Assembly: GCF_019884785.1 (NCBI RefSeq)
Contig: NZ_CP082326.1
Span: 4,023,355-4,087,354, forward strand
DNA length: 64,000 nt
DNA from: Crassaminicella profunda
GTDB lineage: Bacteria; Bacillota; Clostridia; Peptostreptococcales; Thermotaleaceae
Direction: 5' to 3'
Below the pieces are notes generated by a model. It worked only from the letters and a program-made list of their open reading frames with translations, was not told where the DNA came from and made no database searches. Below are positions 9,225 through 17,558 of this stretch, in pieces (position 1 is the first letter of the stretch; each line of letters opens with the position of its first letter). The translations under genes and the position numbers were made by a program.

Positions 9225-10364
9225 CTATATATTGTCTTCATATTTATTTGTTTGTAAAAAATAATCTAAAGTTCCTCTATATAAACCTCTCTCAAAATGG
9301 TTATCACTTCTTAAAGTTATGTCATATCCCTTCTTTAAAAGGATATCCACAAAAGGCATTAATTTTTCTTCATAAATCTCCATAGATTTTTTTGGCAGTG
9401 TTCCTGGCCACCCGCTACAACTTACTGTTACTCTGCGATATTTCGTACTCACCTGAGATGGAATATCCTCATACGCAGTATCCTCTTTTTCAAAAATATA
9501 TTTTTTCAAATCACCATGTGGAATTCCTTCTATAGCTTTTATCTGAATAGGCCATATGGATGTATCATAAGGATCCGCTGTTAAATCTAGTATGATACTA
9601 TCTTCTTTTAAAAATTCAATGTATTCATTTGGTACAATACATTTTGAAAAATCTATTCTCCTCGTTGCATCCACTAATAAATCTGTATCCGAAAAAATAC
9701 GAGGCAATAAATTCTTATGTTTTGTAATATGTCTTCCAATATATTGAACCATTACTCCTGGTACATCCTTTTTTCTTATTTCTTCTAATATTTTTTCATC
9801 TCCAAAAGACATACAAATTCTTCCCGCTCTCACTCCTAACTGACCCATTCCAATAACGGTTACTTTTATAGGACCTCTTTCCTTTGAAAAAAAATCTTTT
9901 CTTCTTTTTTTCATTTCTTTAAAAGCTGCTTTTACCCCACCTAAAGCTGTTAACTCATAAGTTACCACCATACGATGATGATCATCATCCACAATAGAAT
10001 CCATTGAATAAGAAAGGATTCCTTTTTCTGTTAACTTCTTTACCAGCTTGGGTCTTGAATCATAATGAAGCATAGAAATAAGCATACACTCCCCATGCAT
10101 CATTTCTATTTCATCATCGTTAGGGGCTTTTAATACAATCACTAAATCCTTTTCATAAACCTTATCATGAGATAAAAATTTTACTTTATCATTTACCTTT
10201 AAATAATCTTCCTTTGTAAAGCCCATTTCAATACCATAATTTTCTTCCAAAAATAGTTCTACATCATATTGATTCAACTTTTCAACAAAACTTGGAAGAA
10301 AGGCTCGTATTTCTCCTTTTATTCCATGAATTTTGGGCAGTCCTATAGAAATAATCTTTTTCAC
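9225..10364 (-). CDS. alanine dehydrogenase/transhydrogenase-like NAD(P)-dependent oxidoreductase
   Basis: 379 residues. The N-terminal half resembles the AlaDH/PNT (saccharopine dehydrogenase-like) substrate domain, with the early KGEIRAFLPSFVEKL pattern. The second half holds a Rossmann loop VTVIGMGQLGVRAGR at about residue 170. A C-terminal SCSGWPGTLPKKSMEIYEEKLMPF segment follows. The start is a GTG about 8 nt after GAAAGG. It is monocistronic between the argCJ terminator and a long intergenic region, so context gives no substrate. I do not see the full canonical alanine dehydrogenase signature, so the substrate (alanine, an opine-like compound or another amino acid) is unknown. Confidence 0.65.
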   Translation of the reverse strand: MKKIISIGLPKIHGIKGEIRAFLPSFVEKLNQYDVELFLEENYGIEMGFTKEDYLKVNDKVKFLSHDKVYEKDLVIVLKAPNDDEIEMMHGECMLISMLHYDSRPKLVKKLTEKGILSYSMDSIVDDDHHRMVVTYELTALGGVKAAFKEMKKRRKDFFSKERGPIKVTVIGMGQLGVRAGRICMSFGDEKILEEIRKKDVPGVMVQYIGRHITKHKNLLPRIFSDTDLLVDATRRIDFSKCIVPNEYIEFLKEDSIILDLTADPYDTSIWPIQIKAIEGIPHGDLKKYIFEKEDTAYEDIPSQVSTKYRRVTVSCSGWPGTLPKKSMEIYEEKLMPFVDILLKKGYDITLRSDNHFERGLYRGTLDYFLQTNKYEDNI

Positions 10365-10698
10365 TCAGATTCACCCTTTCAACCAATTACATATCTTCCT
10401 ACTGTATCTAATAGTTTATGCAATATTTTCACATTTATTTGAAGGATTCTTTCCAAATGAACGAAAGTTCAATAAAATTAGTAAAAAAAGCCTATTTTTT
10501 TTAGGAATTTAGAAGGATTTTTTATAAAAATATAGAATATTACAATTATCTACAAACAACATCGTTTTCTAACAAACAATTACAAAACTCAGCAAAAAAA
10601 GACCCATCCTCCAACGTAGGTCTTTTTTTGTGTGAATATATAATTTTTCATCCTATTTTACAAACCTATTCTCGGTTTTATCTTGTTTTCAGATGCTT
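10365..10698. other. intergenic region with one terminator
   Basis: No ORF with a ribosome binding site was found. The only clear element is the hairpin at 10594-10629. The rest is AT-rich, with the upstream region of the dehydrogenase gene at its left end. Confidence 0.5.
10594..10629. terminator. terminator with symmetric A and T runs
   Basis: AAAAAAAGACC ... GGTCTTTTTTT around an inner CATCCTCCAACGTA. The run of T on either strand allows either direction. It lies downstream of the hemerythrin gene on the minus strand. Confidence 0.7.
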
Positions 10699-11109
10699 CT
10701 AATAAATTCCTTTTTCATTTAAAGGTACTGAATATTCTTTATCTGTTTTTAGAATATGATTGGCAATCCAGTCAGCAACAAATCCTAATATATCTATCAA
10801 AAAATCTCTTTGATTTTCATCAATATCAATAGTTTTTACTTCCATCAATTTCAGCAAAAATGCTTTATGTTGTTCCAAATGTTTTTGAGATAATGGAATC
10901 CCATTTTCCTTTGCAATTCTTTCTTCATCATTAAAATGATAGGCTGTATAATTATGTAATTCATATACAAGTTTCATAATATCATCATACTTATCTAACT
11001 TATCTGATTTCATAGTTTGAAATATTTCTTCTCCAATTTGAAATAACTTTTTATGTTGATCATCCAATGCTTTCACATTCACTTCAAATTCTTCTTTCCA
11101 TTCAAACAT
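10699..11109 (-). CDS. bacteriohemerythrin
   Basis: Four-helix di-iron oxygen-binding protein of 136 residues. All ligands of the family are visible: His19 (DDQHKKLF), His52 and His58 with Glu62 (LHNYTAYHFNDEE), His77 and His81 (KHLEQH), and His118 with Asp123 (WIANHILKTD). It is a single cytoplasmic domain with no attached signalling module. In anaerobes such proteins are thought to bind or buffer oxygen; that role is inferred here. It is monocistronic, with AGGGGG ahead of the ATG, and lies next to the ArsR-permease-thioredoxin group. Confidence 0.95.
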   Translation of the reverse strand: MFEWKEEFEVNVKALDDQHKKLFQIGEEIFQTMKSDKLDKYDDIMKLVYELHNYTAYHFNDEERIAKENGIPLSQKHLEQHKAFLLKLMEVKTIDIDENQRDFLIDILGFVADWIANHILKTDKEYSVPLNEKGIY

Positions 11110-11235
11110 GGAAAAACCCCCTTTATAAAAAATATTATTACCGATTATATATATTCCCTAAAAATTTTATTTAAAACAAAAAATAAATTTTTTAAAATTT
11201 ATCCATCATCCTAAAATTTTATCATTCCCTATATA

Positions 11236-11271
11236 AATAAATAAGGGATGCCGAAGCATCCCTTACTTATT
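11236..11271 (-). terminator. terminator of the arsR-permease-thioredoxin operon
   Basis: TAAGGGATGC / GCATCCCTTA around a CGAA loop (11242-11265). The stop codon of the thioredoxin-like gene lies in the hairpin arm. Confidence 0.85.
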
Positions 11272-11496
11272 TAGTATTTCCTTTACTTCTTCCTTTGAAA
11301 CAACTCTTCCAGAAACTTTTACAGCTCCATCTACTACAAGAGCCGGTGTTTTCATTACTCCAAAGGATAAGATATCCTTCATTTCTGTTACCTTTTCAAA
11401 CGCTGCATCGATTCCTAGCTCTTTTACTGCCTCTACTGCATTTTCATAAAGTGTTTGACAGTTTTTACATCCTCCACCTAAAATTTTAATATTCAT
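11263..11496 (-). CDS. small thioredoxin-like redox-active disulfide protein
   Basis: 77 residues, starting MNIKILGGGCKNCQ with the redox pair Cys10-x-x-Cys13, a TPALVVDG cis-proline segment and a C-terminal helix. This is the TM0996/MTH895 mini-thioredoxin family. The ATG at 11496 has GGAGGG 6 nt upstream; a longer frame to 11553 has no such site. The family very often sits beside ArsP/DUF318-type permeases, as here, and some members use selenocysteine in the active site. This copy keeps ordinary Cys codons. It is third in the operon ArsR, permease, thioredoxin. A role in reducing or handing over a thiol-reactive substrate for the permease is inferred. Confidence 0.9.
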   Translation of the reverse strand: MNIKILGGGCKNCQTLYENAVEAVKELGIDAAFEKVTEMKDILSFGVMKTPALVVDGAVKVSGRVVSKEEVKEILNK

Positions 11497-11588
11497 GTAA
11501 ATCCCTCCTAGTTTTTTTATGTTCAAGTAATTTTTATTTCTTAATCCATTCAATAATAATCATTAAAATCCTCTTTTTAACTTAACAT

Positions 11589-12536
11589 CTATAAAATAAT
11601 ATTAAATAAATATCCTACAAGTATAATAGCTGTCCCTGTAATAGCAATAAATATGCCAATAAGCTTTGGTTTCATTACTTGCTTTAAAAGAATCATCTCA
11701 GGAAGAGACAAGGCTACCACACTCATCATAAACGAAAGCGCCGTTCCAACTCCTACCCCTTTACCAATCAAAGCCTCTACAATAGGAACTGTTCCTACTG
11801 CATTTGAATAAAGAGGAATTCCTAATACAACAGCTACAAAAACTGCAAGTGGATTATTAGGTCCTGCATATTTTACTAAAAAATCTTGTGGTGCATAGCC
11901 ATGAATCCATGCCCCTATACCAATTCCTAATATAACATAAATCCATACTCTCTTTACAATATCCTTCACTGCATCAAAAGCAAATTTCACTCTTTTTTTA
12001 TGATCCATCTCTTCAATCACTGCTTCCCCCATATGAATCTCATAAACATAGCTTTCTACCAAATGGGTTAAATGAAGCTTTTCAATAATGATTCCTGCTA
12101 CAATCCCTATAATCATTCCTGCAGCTGTATAAAGAAATGCTATTTTAAATCCAAAACTAATAAATAAAAAACCTAATGCAATTTCATTAACAATTGGTGA
12201 TGTCACTAAAAATGTAAATGTAACTCCAAGTGGAATACCCGATTCCACAAAGCCTATAAATATAGGCACTGTGGAACATGATCAGAAGGGTGATAATACC
12301 CCTAATATAGCTGCTGCTACATGGGCCCAAACCCCACCAAATTTTGAAAGCATTCCTTTTACTTTCTCTGGTGGAAAATAGCTTCTCACATAAGAAATGG
12401 TAAAAATCATAAAACTAAGAAGTAAAATAATTTTTAACGTATCATAGATGAAAAAGTCCACACTATCTCCTAATCTAGAATGTAAATCTAACCCTAATAG
12501 TTTTTCTACAACCCAATCAGCAAATCCTTTTAACAT
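11589..12536 (-). CDS. ArsP/DUF318-family permease with in-frame TGA (candidate selenoprotein)
   Basis: Two frames (12282-12536, 84 codons; 11589-12269, 226 codons) are in the same phase, separated by one TGA codon (12282-12284) and four sense codons, so the whole is a 315-codon gene interrupted only at codon 85. The context reads GVLSPF-TGA-SCSTVPIFIG; relatives have SPFCSCS, so TGA replaces a conserved Cys. Several hydrophobic segments on both sides fit this family of eight-helix permeases, linked to (organo)arsenical or other soft-metal efflux. A strong hairpin starts 5 nt after the TGA (see the next entry). There is no internal ribosome binding site before the GTG at 12269. Selenocysteine is the best reading; a nonsense mutation or sequencing error is the alternative. 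ArsR lies upstream, mini-thioredoxin downstream. Confidence 0.8.
12243..12276 (-). promoter_or_regulatory. SECIS-like hairpin after the in-frame TGA
   Basis: Starting 5 nt after the TGA, mRNA UUCCACA (12270-12276) pairs perfectly with UGUGGAA (12243-12249). After a GU/UU internal loop, GCCUAU (12262-12267) pairs with AUAGGC (12252-12257) around an AUUU loop. The apical loop is 20 nt from the TGA, within the bacterial SECIS range. The loop lacks the G typical of E. coli-type elements, so the assignment is a candidate only. Confidence 0.6.
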
Positions 12537-12579
12537 TTATTCTCACTCCCTTCTTAATTTTCTTTTTATTATTCACAAG

Positions 12580-12909
12580 TTATTTTTTCTTAATCCCTAA
12601 TTGCTCATGTGCTTCTTCCAATTGTTTTGCTAAAATATCTTTTACTAAATCTAAAATCTTATAGATTTCTCTATATCTTACACTATATAAAACTTGTAGT
12701 CCTTCTTTTCTACTATTAAGTATTCCTTTATCCTTTAAAATCTTAAGGTGCTGTGATACATTCGATTGCTCTAACTCTAAATCTTCGTAAATATGGCATA
12801 CACAAAGATTCTCTTCATTTTTTAAACGTTCAAGAATCTGAATACGTGTAGGATGCGCTAAAGCTTTTAACAGAGATGCTGATAATTCATAATACATAGC
12901 ACTCATCAT
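12580..12909 (-). CDS. ArsR/SmtB-family metal-sensing repressor
   Basis: 109-residue winged-helix repressor. LSASLLKALAHPTRIQIL is the family start. ENLCVCHIYEDLELEQSNVSQHLKIL contains the CxC metal(loid) site of ArsR/CadC-type sensors (Cys-Val-Cys in the helix before the recognition helix). GGAGGGAGG precedes two consecutive ATGs (12909 and 12906); the second has better spacing. It is the first gene of the operon with the permease and mini-thioredoxin, so it most likely represses that operon and releases it on binding arsenite or another thiol-seeking ion. A promoter TTGTAT-18-TATAAT is seen just upstream. Confidence 0.93.
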   Translation of the reverse strand: MMSAMYYELSASLLKALAHPTRIQILERLKNEENLCVCHIYEDLELEQSNVSQHLKILKDKGILNSRKEGLQVLYSVRYREIYKILDLVKDILAKQLEEAHEQLGIKKK

Positions 12910-13156
12910 CCTCCCTCCTTACTATATTATAATATTCTAATGTAATTATATACAATAGGATAGCTTTATGCAATAGTTTTTTATATAATCATAAATATTT
13001 TAAATTTTTCCTTTATTCTCCTTATGAAATACTCTAAATAGATAAAATACCCTTATTTATCATTTTTTTATTGACAAATTCAATTTTCATTTCCTTGTTT
13101 TTTTCATCTATTGTGGTATACTAGATAAGGAAAATAAGATAATTAGGAGTGTGCTT

Positions 13157-13561
13157 ATGTCAAACAATATTGAAGCTGGAAACATTGTAGTAGGAAAAGT
13201 AACTGCTATCAAACCTTTCGGTGCTTTCGTAGCAATCGAAGAGGGAAAAGAAGGATTAGTTCATATTTCACAAATCGCTCATGGATTTGTAAAAGATATC
13301 AACGAGCATCTTTCTGTTGGTGATGAAGTAAAAGTAAAAATCTTATCTATGGATCAAGAATCTGGAAAAATTTCTCTTTCTATTCGTGAAACATTACCAG
13401 CACCTGCACCTACAGAACGTAAATCTGAACAAAGATCTGAACGTCCTCGTCGCCCAAGACAAAAAAGAGGCGGAATGAACTACCAAGATCCAAAGAACAA
13501 CGAAAGCTTTAATCCTCTTGGAGATCAATTAAAAGCTTGGTTAGAACAATCTAAAAAGTAA
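13157..13561 (+). CDS. S1-domain RNA-binding protein (YugI/GSP13-like)
   Basis: 134 residues from the ATG at 13157, with TTAGGAG 7 nt ahead; a GTG six bases earlier is not needed. A single S1/OB fold occupies residues 1-80 (GNIVVGKVTAIKPFGAFVAI, GLVHISQIA, VGDEVKVKIL, GKISLSIRE). A basic arginine-rich tail follows (RSERPRRPRQKRGG), then FNPLGDQLKAWLEQSKK. This matches the small ribosome-associated S1 proteins of the YugI/general stress protein 13 type. Codon choice looks more optimised than in neighbouring genes, suggesting high expression. It is monocistronic, with a nearby -10 (TATACT), and is closed by a strong bidirectional terminator. Confidence 0.93.
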   Translation: MSNNIEAGNIVVGKVTAIKPFGAFVAIEEGKEGLVHISQIAHGFVKDINEHLSVGDEVKVKILSMDQESGKISLSIRETLPAPAPTERKSEQRSERPRRPRQKRGGMNYQDPKNNESFNPLGDQLKAWLEQSKK

Positions 13562-13562
13562 T

Positions 13563-13607
13563 AAAAAGAACCCACTGTTTTCGCTTTTGCATACAGGGGT
13601 TCTTTTT
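13563..13607. terminator. bidirectional terminator
   Basis: AAAAAGAACCCACTG (13563-13577) and CAGGGGTTCTTTTT (13594-13607) form the stem, with T-runs on both strands, between the converging S1 gene and the AEC transporter. Confidence 0.85.
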
Positions 13608-13609
13608 AG

Positions 13610-14554
13610 TTACAAACTTAATAAAATTGTATAAAGAGGAATGAAAAGTAAGCTTGCCATAGTTGTGACACTCACCATAACAGTGGCATATTTATAATCC
13701 GCTCCATATGCTTGTGCTACAATTGCACTTTGAGTCATTACTGGCATAGCTGCTTCTATAACAAACACCTTTTCCATTAATAAGGGTACCTCAAAATAAT
13801 AAAGAGTTGTTAAAACCAATAATGGGCAAAATACAAATCTTCCGATCAAAAGAACTATCATATTCTTGTCAAAATAAATATCTTTTATATGAAGACTATG
13901 GATAATAATTCCTATGAAAAACATAGAAATGGCTGTAGTAAGATTTCCTATATATCTACAACTATCCATAATAAATTTTGGTGGATTTATTTTTAATATT
14001 ATAAAAATAAGTGCTACTAAAAAACCCATCAATGGGGGAGAAAAAATCCGTTTCAATGTATTCATCGTAAAAATTCCTTCTCCATCATCATTCCCACTAT
14101 CTTTTCGAATATAATATACCCCAATCGTCCAAAAGGTAGTCGTATTAGCAATATAATAAAGGAGTACCATCGGAACACTTTTTTCACCGAATAAAGCTAA
14201 GTTTACAGGAAGTCCTATAAAAATTGTATTGGATAAAGCAAACATAGACTGAAACAGACCTTTCCTCTTAGGAGGAATTTTTAAAACCCTTGCTATAAGT
14301 ATACTGATTCCATAGGATAAAAACATGGTTGAGAAAGCAATACCTATACCAATCTTTGATTCCATTAATATATCCTTATTAAAATTCTTCATTAAATTTG
14401 AAAACATCAACGCTGGCAGGGATACTCTAACTACTAGCTTTGAAAACAATTTGGAGATATTCCCATCAAACCATCCTTTATGGGTTAAAATATACCCTAC
14501 ACCAATCATCATCACAATACTAAATACACTTTGTACGGCATCTCCTATGATCAT
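13610..14554 (-). CDS. AEC-family (auxin efflux carrier-like) permease
   Basis: 314 residues with about ten hydrophobic segments in two five-helix halves, split by a polar stretch (YIRKDSGNDDGEG) near the middle. SIVMMIGVGYILTHKGW at the N-terminus and ALSNTIFIGLPV are characteristic of the AEC family, whose bacterial members move malate, other carboxylates or amino acids. The ribosome binding site is AAGGAGA. It is a single gene between terminators; context does not fix the substrate. Confidence 0.9.
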   Translation of the reverse strand: MIIGDAVQSVFSIVMMIGVGYILTHKGWFDGNISKLFSKLVVRVSLPALMFSNLMKNFNKDILMESKIGIGIAFSTMFLSYGISILIARVLKIPPKRKGLFQSMFALSNTIFIGLPVNLALFGEKSVPMVLLYYIANTTTFWTIGVYYIRKDSGNDDGEGIFTMNTLKRIFSPPLMGFLVALIFIILKINPPKFIMDSCRYIGNLTTAISMFFIGIIIHSLHIKDIYFDKNMIVLLIGRFVFCPLLVLTTLYYFEVPLLMEKVFVIEAAMPVMTQSAIVAQAYGADYKYATVMVSVTTMASLLFIPLYTILLSL

Positions 14555-14628
14555 TTCTATATCTCCTTTTTTCTCTAAATTTATCTTATTATATAAGGAC
14601 TGTCAACTATAGAAAAATCACCTGCTAT

Positions 14629-15432
14629 TTACGAAAACAGCAAGCGATCACTGATTAAATCATCTGATTGATTTTTTTCAAAACAACTTAATAACTTTTG
14701 AATCGTTAATTTTTTCTTTTCTTCTCCTTTTATATCTAGTACAATTTTTCCTTTATGCAACATTAATAGCCGATTACCAAGATGGATAGCTTGATTTAGG
14801 TTATGGGTAACCATTAGGGTTGTCATTTTTCTCTCTGTAACGATTTTTTCTGTACGCTCAATAATGATCTCAGAAGTTTTTGGATCTAGTGCAGCTGTAT
14901 GCTCATCTAAAAGAAGAATATGAGGACTCGATAGAGTAGCCATCAAAAGAGATAAGGATTGTCTTTGTCCTCCAGATAATAATCCTACCTTTGTATACAA
15001 TTGATCTTCAAGTCCTAATGACAACTGAGATAAAAGTTCTTTAAATAGAGGTATATCTTTTTTAGAAACACCCATTGAAAAATTGAATTTTTTTCCTTTA
15101 TTCATAGCCATAGATAAATTTTCTATGATATTCATAGAGGGGGACGTTCCCATAGTAGGATCTTGAAAGACTCTTCCAATTGCTCTTGTACGCTTATATT
15201 CTGGCTTTCCCGATATATCCTGATCCTTTAATAAAATAGCGCCTTCATCTGCTTCAATAGACCCTGATATAATATTTAAAAGGGTTGATTTGCCAGCTCC
15301 ATTACTCCCAATGATCGTAATAAAGTCTCCATCTTCCACATCTAAAGAAAATCTATTAAAAATTGTTTTTTCATTAACTGTATTTTTATGAAATGTCTTA
15401 CACAGATTTCGGATTCGTAGCAACAGATTCAC
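14629..15432 (-). CDS. ABC transporter ATP-binding protein
   Basis: 267 residues. Walker A is GSNGAGKST (about residue 42), followed by the Q-loop, signature LSGGQRQSLSL, Walker B HILLLDEHTAALD and the switch His in VTHNLNQA. It powers the permease and binding protein encoded just upstream. The GTG at 15432 overlaps the AGGGGG site and the end of the permease gene; a TTG at 15423 (MLRIRNLCKTFH) has better spacing and may be the true start. This ATPase type accompanies COG2984-like binding proteins (TrpXYZ-type importers). It is last in the three-gene operon. Confidence 0.93.
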   Translation of the reverse strand: MNLLLRIRNLCKTFHKNTVNEKTIFNRFSLDVEDGDFITIIGSNGAGKSTLLNIISGSIEADEGAILLKDQDISGKPEYKRTRAIGRVFQDPTMGTSPSMNIIENLSMAMNKGKKFNFSMGVSKKDIPLFKELLSQLSLGLEDQLYTKVGLLSGGQRQSLSLLMATLSSPHILLLDEHTAALDPKTSEIIIERTEKIVTERKMTTLMVTHNLNQAIHLGNRLLMLHKGKIVLDIKGEEKKKLTIQKLLSCFEKNQSDDLISDRLLFS

Positions 15433-16291
15433 CCCCTATAGAGAATAATTTTTTTCCTTTAAAAGGATTTCTCCCTTGATTGATTGCTAAAGCTGTAACA
15501 ACAATAACCGCAGTAATTAATTTTAAATCCGTTGGTGGAAATCCTAATCTAAGTGCAAAAGCCGTACTCGTTTTATATAAAACAGATCCAAATAAAGCCA
15601 TTGTCGTAGGAACAATTAAAGGAACTCTTTTAAAAATGGCTTCTCCAAAGATAATAGAAGCAAGACCCATAACAATGATCCCTGTTCCCATACCAACATC
15701 TGAAAATCTTTGATATTGGGCAACCAAGGAACCTGATAATGCTACTAATCCATTTGAAATCATAAGTGCAATAATCTTAATCCTTCCTATATCGATTCCT
15801 AAAGAAGTAACCAATTGAGGATTATCCCCTGTAGCTTTTATAACAAACCCAAATTTTGTTTTTAAGAAAAGATCTAATACAAACTTTACAAATATAGCAA
15901 ATATAAGAATAACAAAAATAGGCTTTATACCACTACTGAAAATAGTTTCTTTATTAAAAAGAGGAACATTTGCTTTTCCCATAATTCTTAAATTAATAGA
16001 ATATAAACCAATCATTACTAAAATTCCTGATAATAAATTCGTAATTTTAAATTTCACATGAAGATATCCTGTAACTCCTCCTGCAATCATCCCTGCTATA
16101 AGCGAAACTACAGTTGCTATCAATGGATGAATATCCATGACCAAAAGTGCAGCTGTAACAGCAGCCCCCAGTGGGAAGCTGCCGTCTACTGAAAGATCTG
16201 GAAAATCTAATATCTTATAAGTAATATATACACCTAGAACCATTACTCCAAATAATAATCCTTGCTCTAAAATATTTAACCAAAAGCCCAT
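15398..16291 (-). CDS. ABC transporter permease (TrpY / branched-chain-like)
   Basis: 297 residues with eight to nine hydrophobic segments. LDFPDLSVDGSFPLGAAVTA near the N-terminus and IVMGLASIIFGEA in the second half are typical of the BPD_transp_2 permeases paired with COG2984 binding proteins. Its ATG overlaps the stop of the binding-protein gene at 16291, and its end overlaps the ATPase start, so all three proteins are translationally coupled. Substrate is not readable from the permease. Confidence 0.9.
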   Translation of the reverse strand: MGFWLNILEQGLLFGVMVLGVYITYKILDFPDLSVDGSFPLGAAVTAALLVMDIHPLIATVVSLIAGMIAGGVTGYLHVKFKITNLLSGILVMIGLYSINLRIMGKANVPLFNKETIFSSGIKPIFVILIFAIFVKFVLDLFLKTKFGFVIKATGDNPQLVTSLGIDIGRIKIIALMISNGLVALSGSLVAQYQRFSDVGMGTGIIVMGLASIIFGEAIFKRVPLIVPTTMALFGSVLYKTSTAFALRLGFPPTDLKLITAVIVVTALAINQGRNPFKGKKLFSIGGESVATNPKSV

Positions 16292-17313
16292 TATTTTTCG
16301 CCTCCTAAAAGCTTAGCTTTGTCTTTTAAATCTTGAGGCAATTCAATTTTTAATGCTTTTAAAGTATCTAAGTTAATTACTAACTCAGTTTCCTTTAAAG
16401 TCTCTATAGGCATATCTTTTGGATTTTTTCCATTCATCACATCTACTGCTGCAATTCCTGTTTGAAACCCTAATTTGTAGTAATCAATTCCTTCTGTAGC
16501 TAAAGCTCCATTTTCTACATGAGCTCTTTCTGCCCCAATGATTGGTATATTTTTCTTCATACATTCTGCTGATACTAAAGGCATAGCTGAAGCAACAAGA
16601 TTATCTGTAGGAGTATATAAAACATCTATTTGATTAACTAATTCATTTAATGCTTGTGCAGCTTCATTCACATTTGTAATTCCTGTTGTAATGATTTCTA
16701 ATCCAAATTCAGGTGCTGCTTTTTTTGCACGCTCAATTTGTATTTCAGAATTTGTTTCACTTGTATTATATAAAATACCAACTTTTTTCGCATCTGGAAC
16801 TAATTTTTTCATCAACTCAAATTGTTTTTTAATAGGTGCCATATCACTGGTTCCAGCAACATTTGTTCCTGACTTTTCCCAAGACTCCACAAGGCCTGCT
16901 TTTTGTGGGTCTGTCACCGCTGTAATCATAATTGGAATATCCTTTGTTGCATTAAAAGCTGCTTGAGCGGTTGGTGTTGCAATGGCCAATATAATATCCT
17001 TTTTTTGTGATACAAAGTTTTGAGCAATTGTTTGTGCCGTTGGCATATCCCCTTGGGCATTTTGAAAATCAATTTCTACCTTTTCTCCATCTTTAAATCC
17101 TTTTTCCTCTAATGCATCAATAAATCCTTTTCTTGCCGCATCTAATGCTGGATGCTCTACAATTTGAGTAATCCCTATTTTTATCTTGCTTTCTTTACTT
17201 TCTGCTTCTGTTTTTGTTGAAGTTTCTTGACTGCCACATCCTACTAAACCTACCAATAACAATAATCCTACTAAACCTAATGAAATACTCTTTAAAAATC
17301 TTTTTCCTACCAT
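16291..17313 (-). CDS. ABC transporter substrate-binding lipoprotein (COG2984 / TrpX-like)
   Basis: 340 residues. It has a signal peptide with lipobox LVGLVGC (lipid-modified Cys26), then two Rossmann-like lobes of the ABC_sub_bind family: IGITQIVEHPALDAARKGF, NAQGDMPTAQTIAQNF, VGILYNTSETNSEIQ, YTPTDNLVASA. TAGGAGG precedes the ATG. It is first in the importer operon, immediately after an attenuator-like terminator and a UAG-rich leader, with a hutP-family gene upstream. Members of this family carry tryptophan or other aromatic substrates in some Firmicutes; here the HutP link suggests histidine or a similar amino acid (inference). Confidence 0.92.
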   Translation of the reverse strand: MVGKRFLKSISLGLVGLLLLVGLVGCGSQETSTKTEAESKESKIKIGITQIVEHPALDAARKGFIDALEEKGFKDGEKVEIDFQNAQGDMPTAQTIAQNFVSQKKDIILAIATPTAQAAFNATKDIPIMITAVTDPQKAGLVESWEKSGTNVAGTSDMAPIKKQFELMKKLVPDAKKVGILYNTSETNSEIQIERAKKAAPEFGLEIITTGITNVNEAAQALNELVNQIDVLYTPTDNLVASAMPLVSAECMKKNIPIIGAERAHVENGALATEGIDYYKLGFQTGIAAVDVMNGKNPKDMPIETLKETELVINLDTLKALKIELPQDLKDKAKLLGGEK

Positions 17314-17340
17314 GCTACCATCCTCCTAAATATTTAAAAT

Positions 17341-17366
17341 AAAAAAACTCTCATAGCGAGAGTGTT
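17341..17366 (-). terminator. leader terminator before the ABC importer
   Basis: ACTCTC (17358-17363 read on minus) pairs with GAGAGT (17347-17352) around GCTAT and is followed by seven T. It lies between the promoter and the first gene, about 30 nt before its ATG, and so acts as an attenuator. Confidence 0.85.
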
Positions 17367-17529
17367 TTTGCGTATCAAAATAAACCCTTCTAAAAAGGGG
17401 ATATTTTACCCTATTTCCTACAAAAACTACCCACCTACATATTTTCATAACATTTATAAGCTTCTATCTACTAATCTACCAATCTACTAAATTAAAATTG
17501 ATTATATAGAAAATTCCTATATTTGTCAA
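17367..17529 (-). promoter_or_regulatory. UAG-rich antitermination leader, candidate HutP target
   Basis: A perfect promoter, TTGACA (17524-17529), 17 nt, TATAAT (17501-17506), lies just after the hutP-family stop codon. The transcript contains about ten UAG triplets in two clusters (17461-17491 and 17409-17440) and then the terminator. Known HutP sites are NAG triplets with 4-nt spacers; at least three pairs here have that spacing, though the series is irregular. No T-box or known riboswitch motif is present. Confidence 0.6.
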
Positions 17530-17558
17530 CACCAAATACAATATTAAGAATTTTGAAA

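Noticed and set aside
11589-12284. Permease read as a pseudogene or as two separate genes
   Set aside because: Both parts are in one phase, all conserved segments are intact, the downstream GTG has no RBS, and the only defect is TGA at a Cys site followed by a hairpin; recoding explains this better, though resequencing should exclude an error.
17367-17529. TRAP (tryptophan attenuation protein) target before the ABC importer
   Set aside because: TRAP sites are GAG/UAG triplets with regular 2-3 nt spacers; spacing here is irregular and the adjacent gene is hutP, not mtrB. Not fully excluded.
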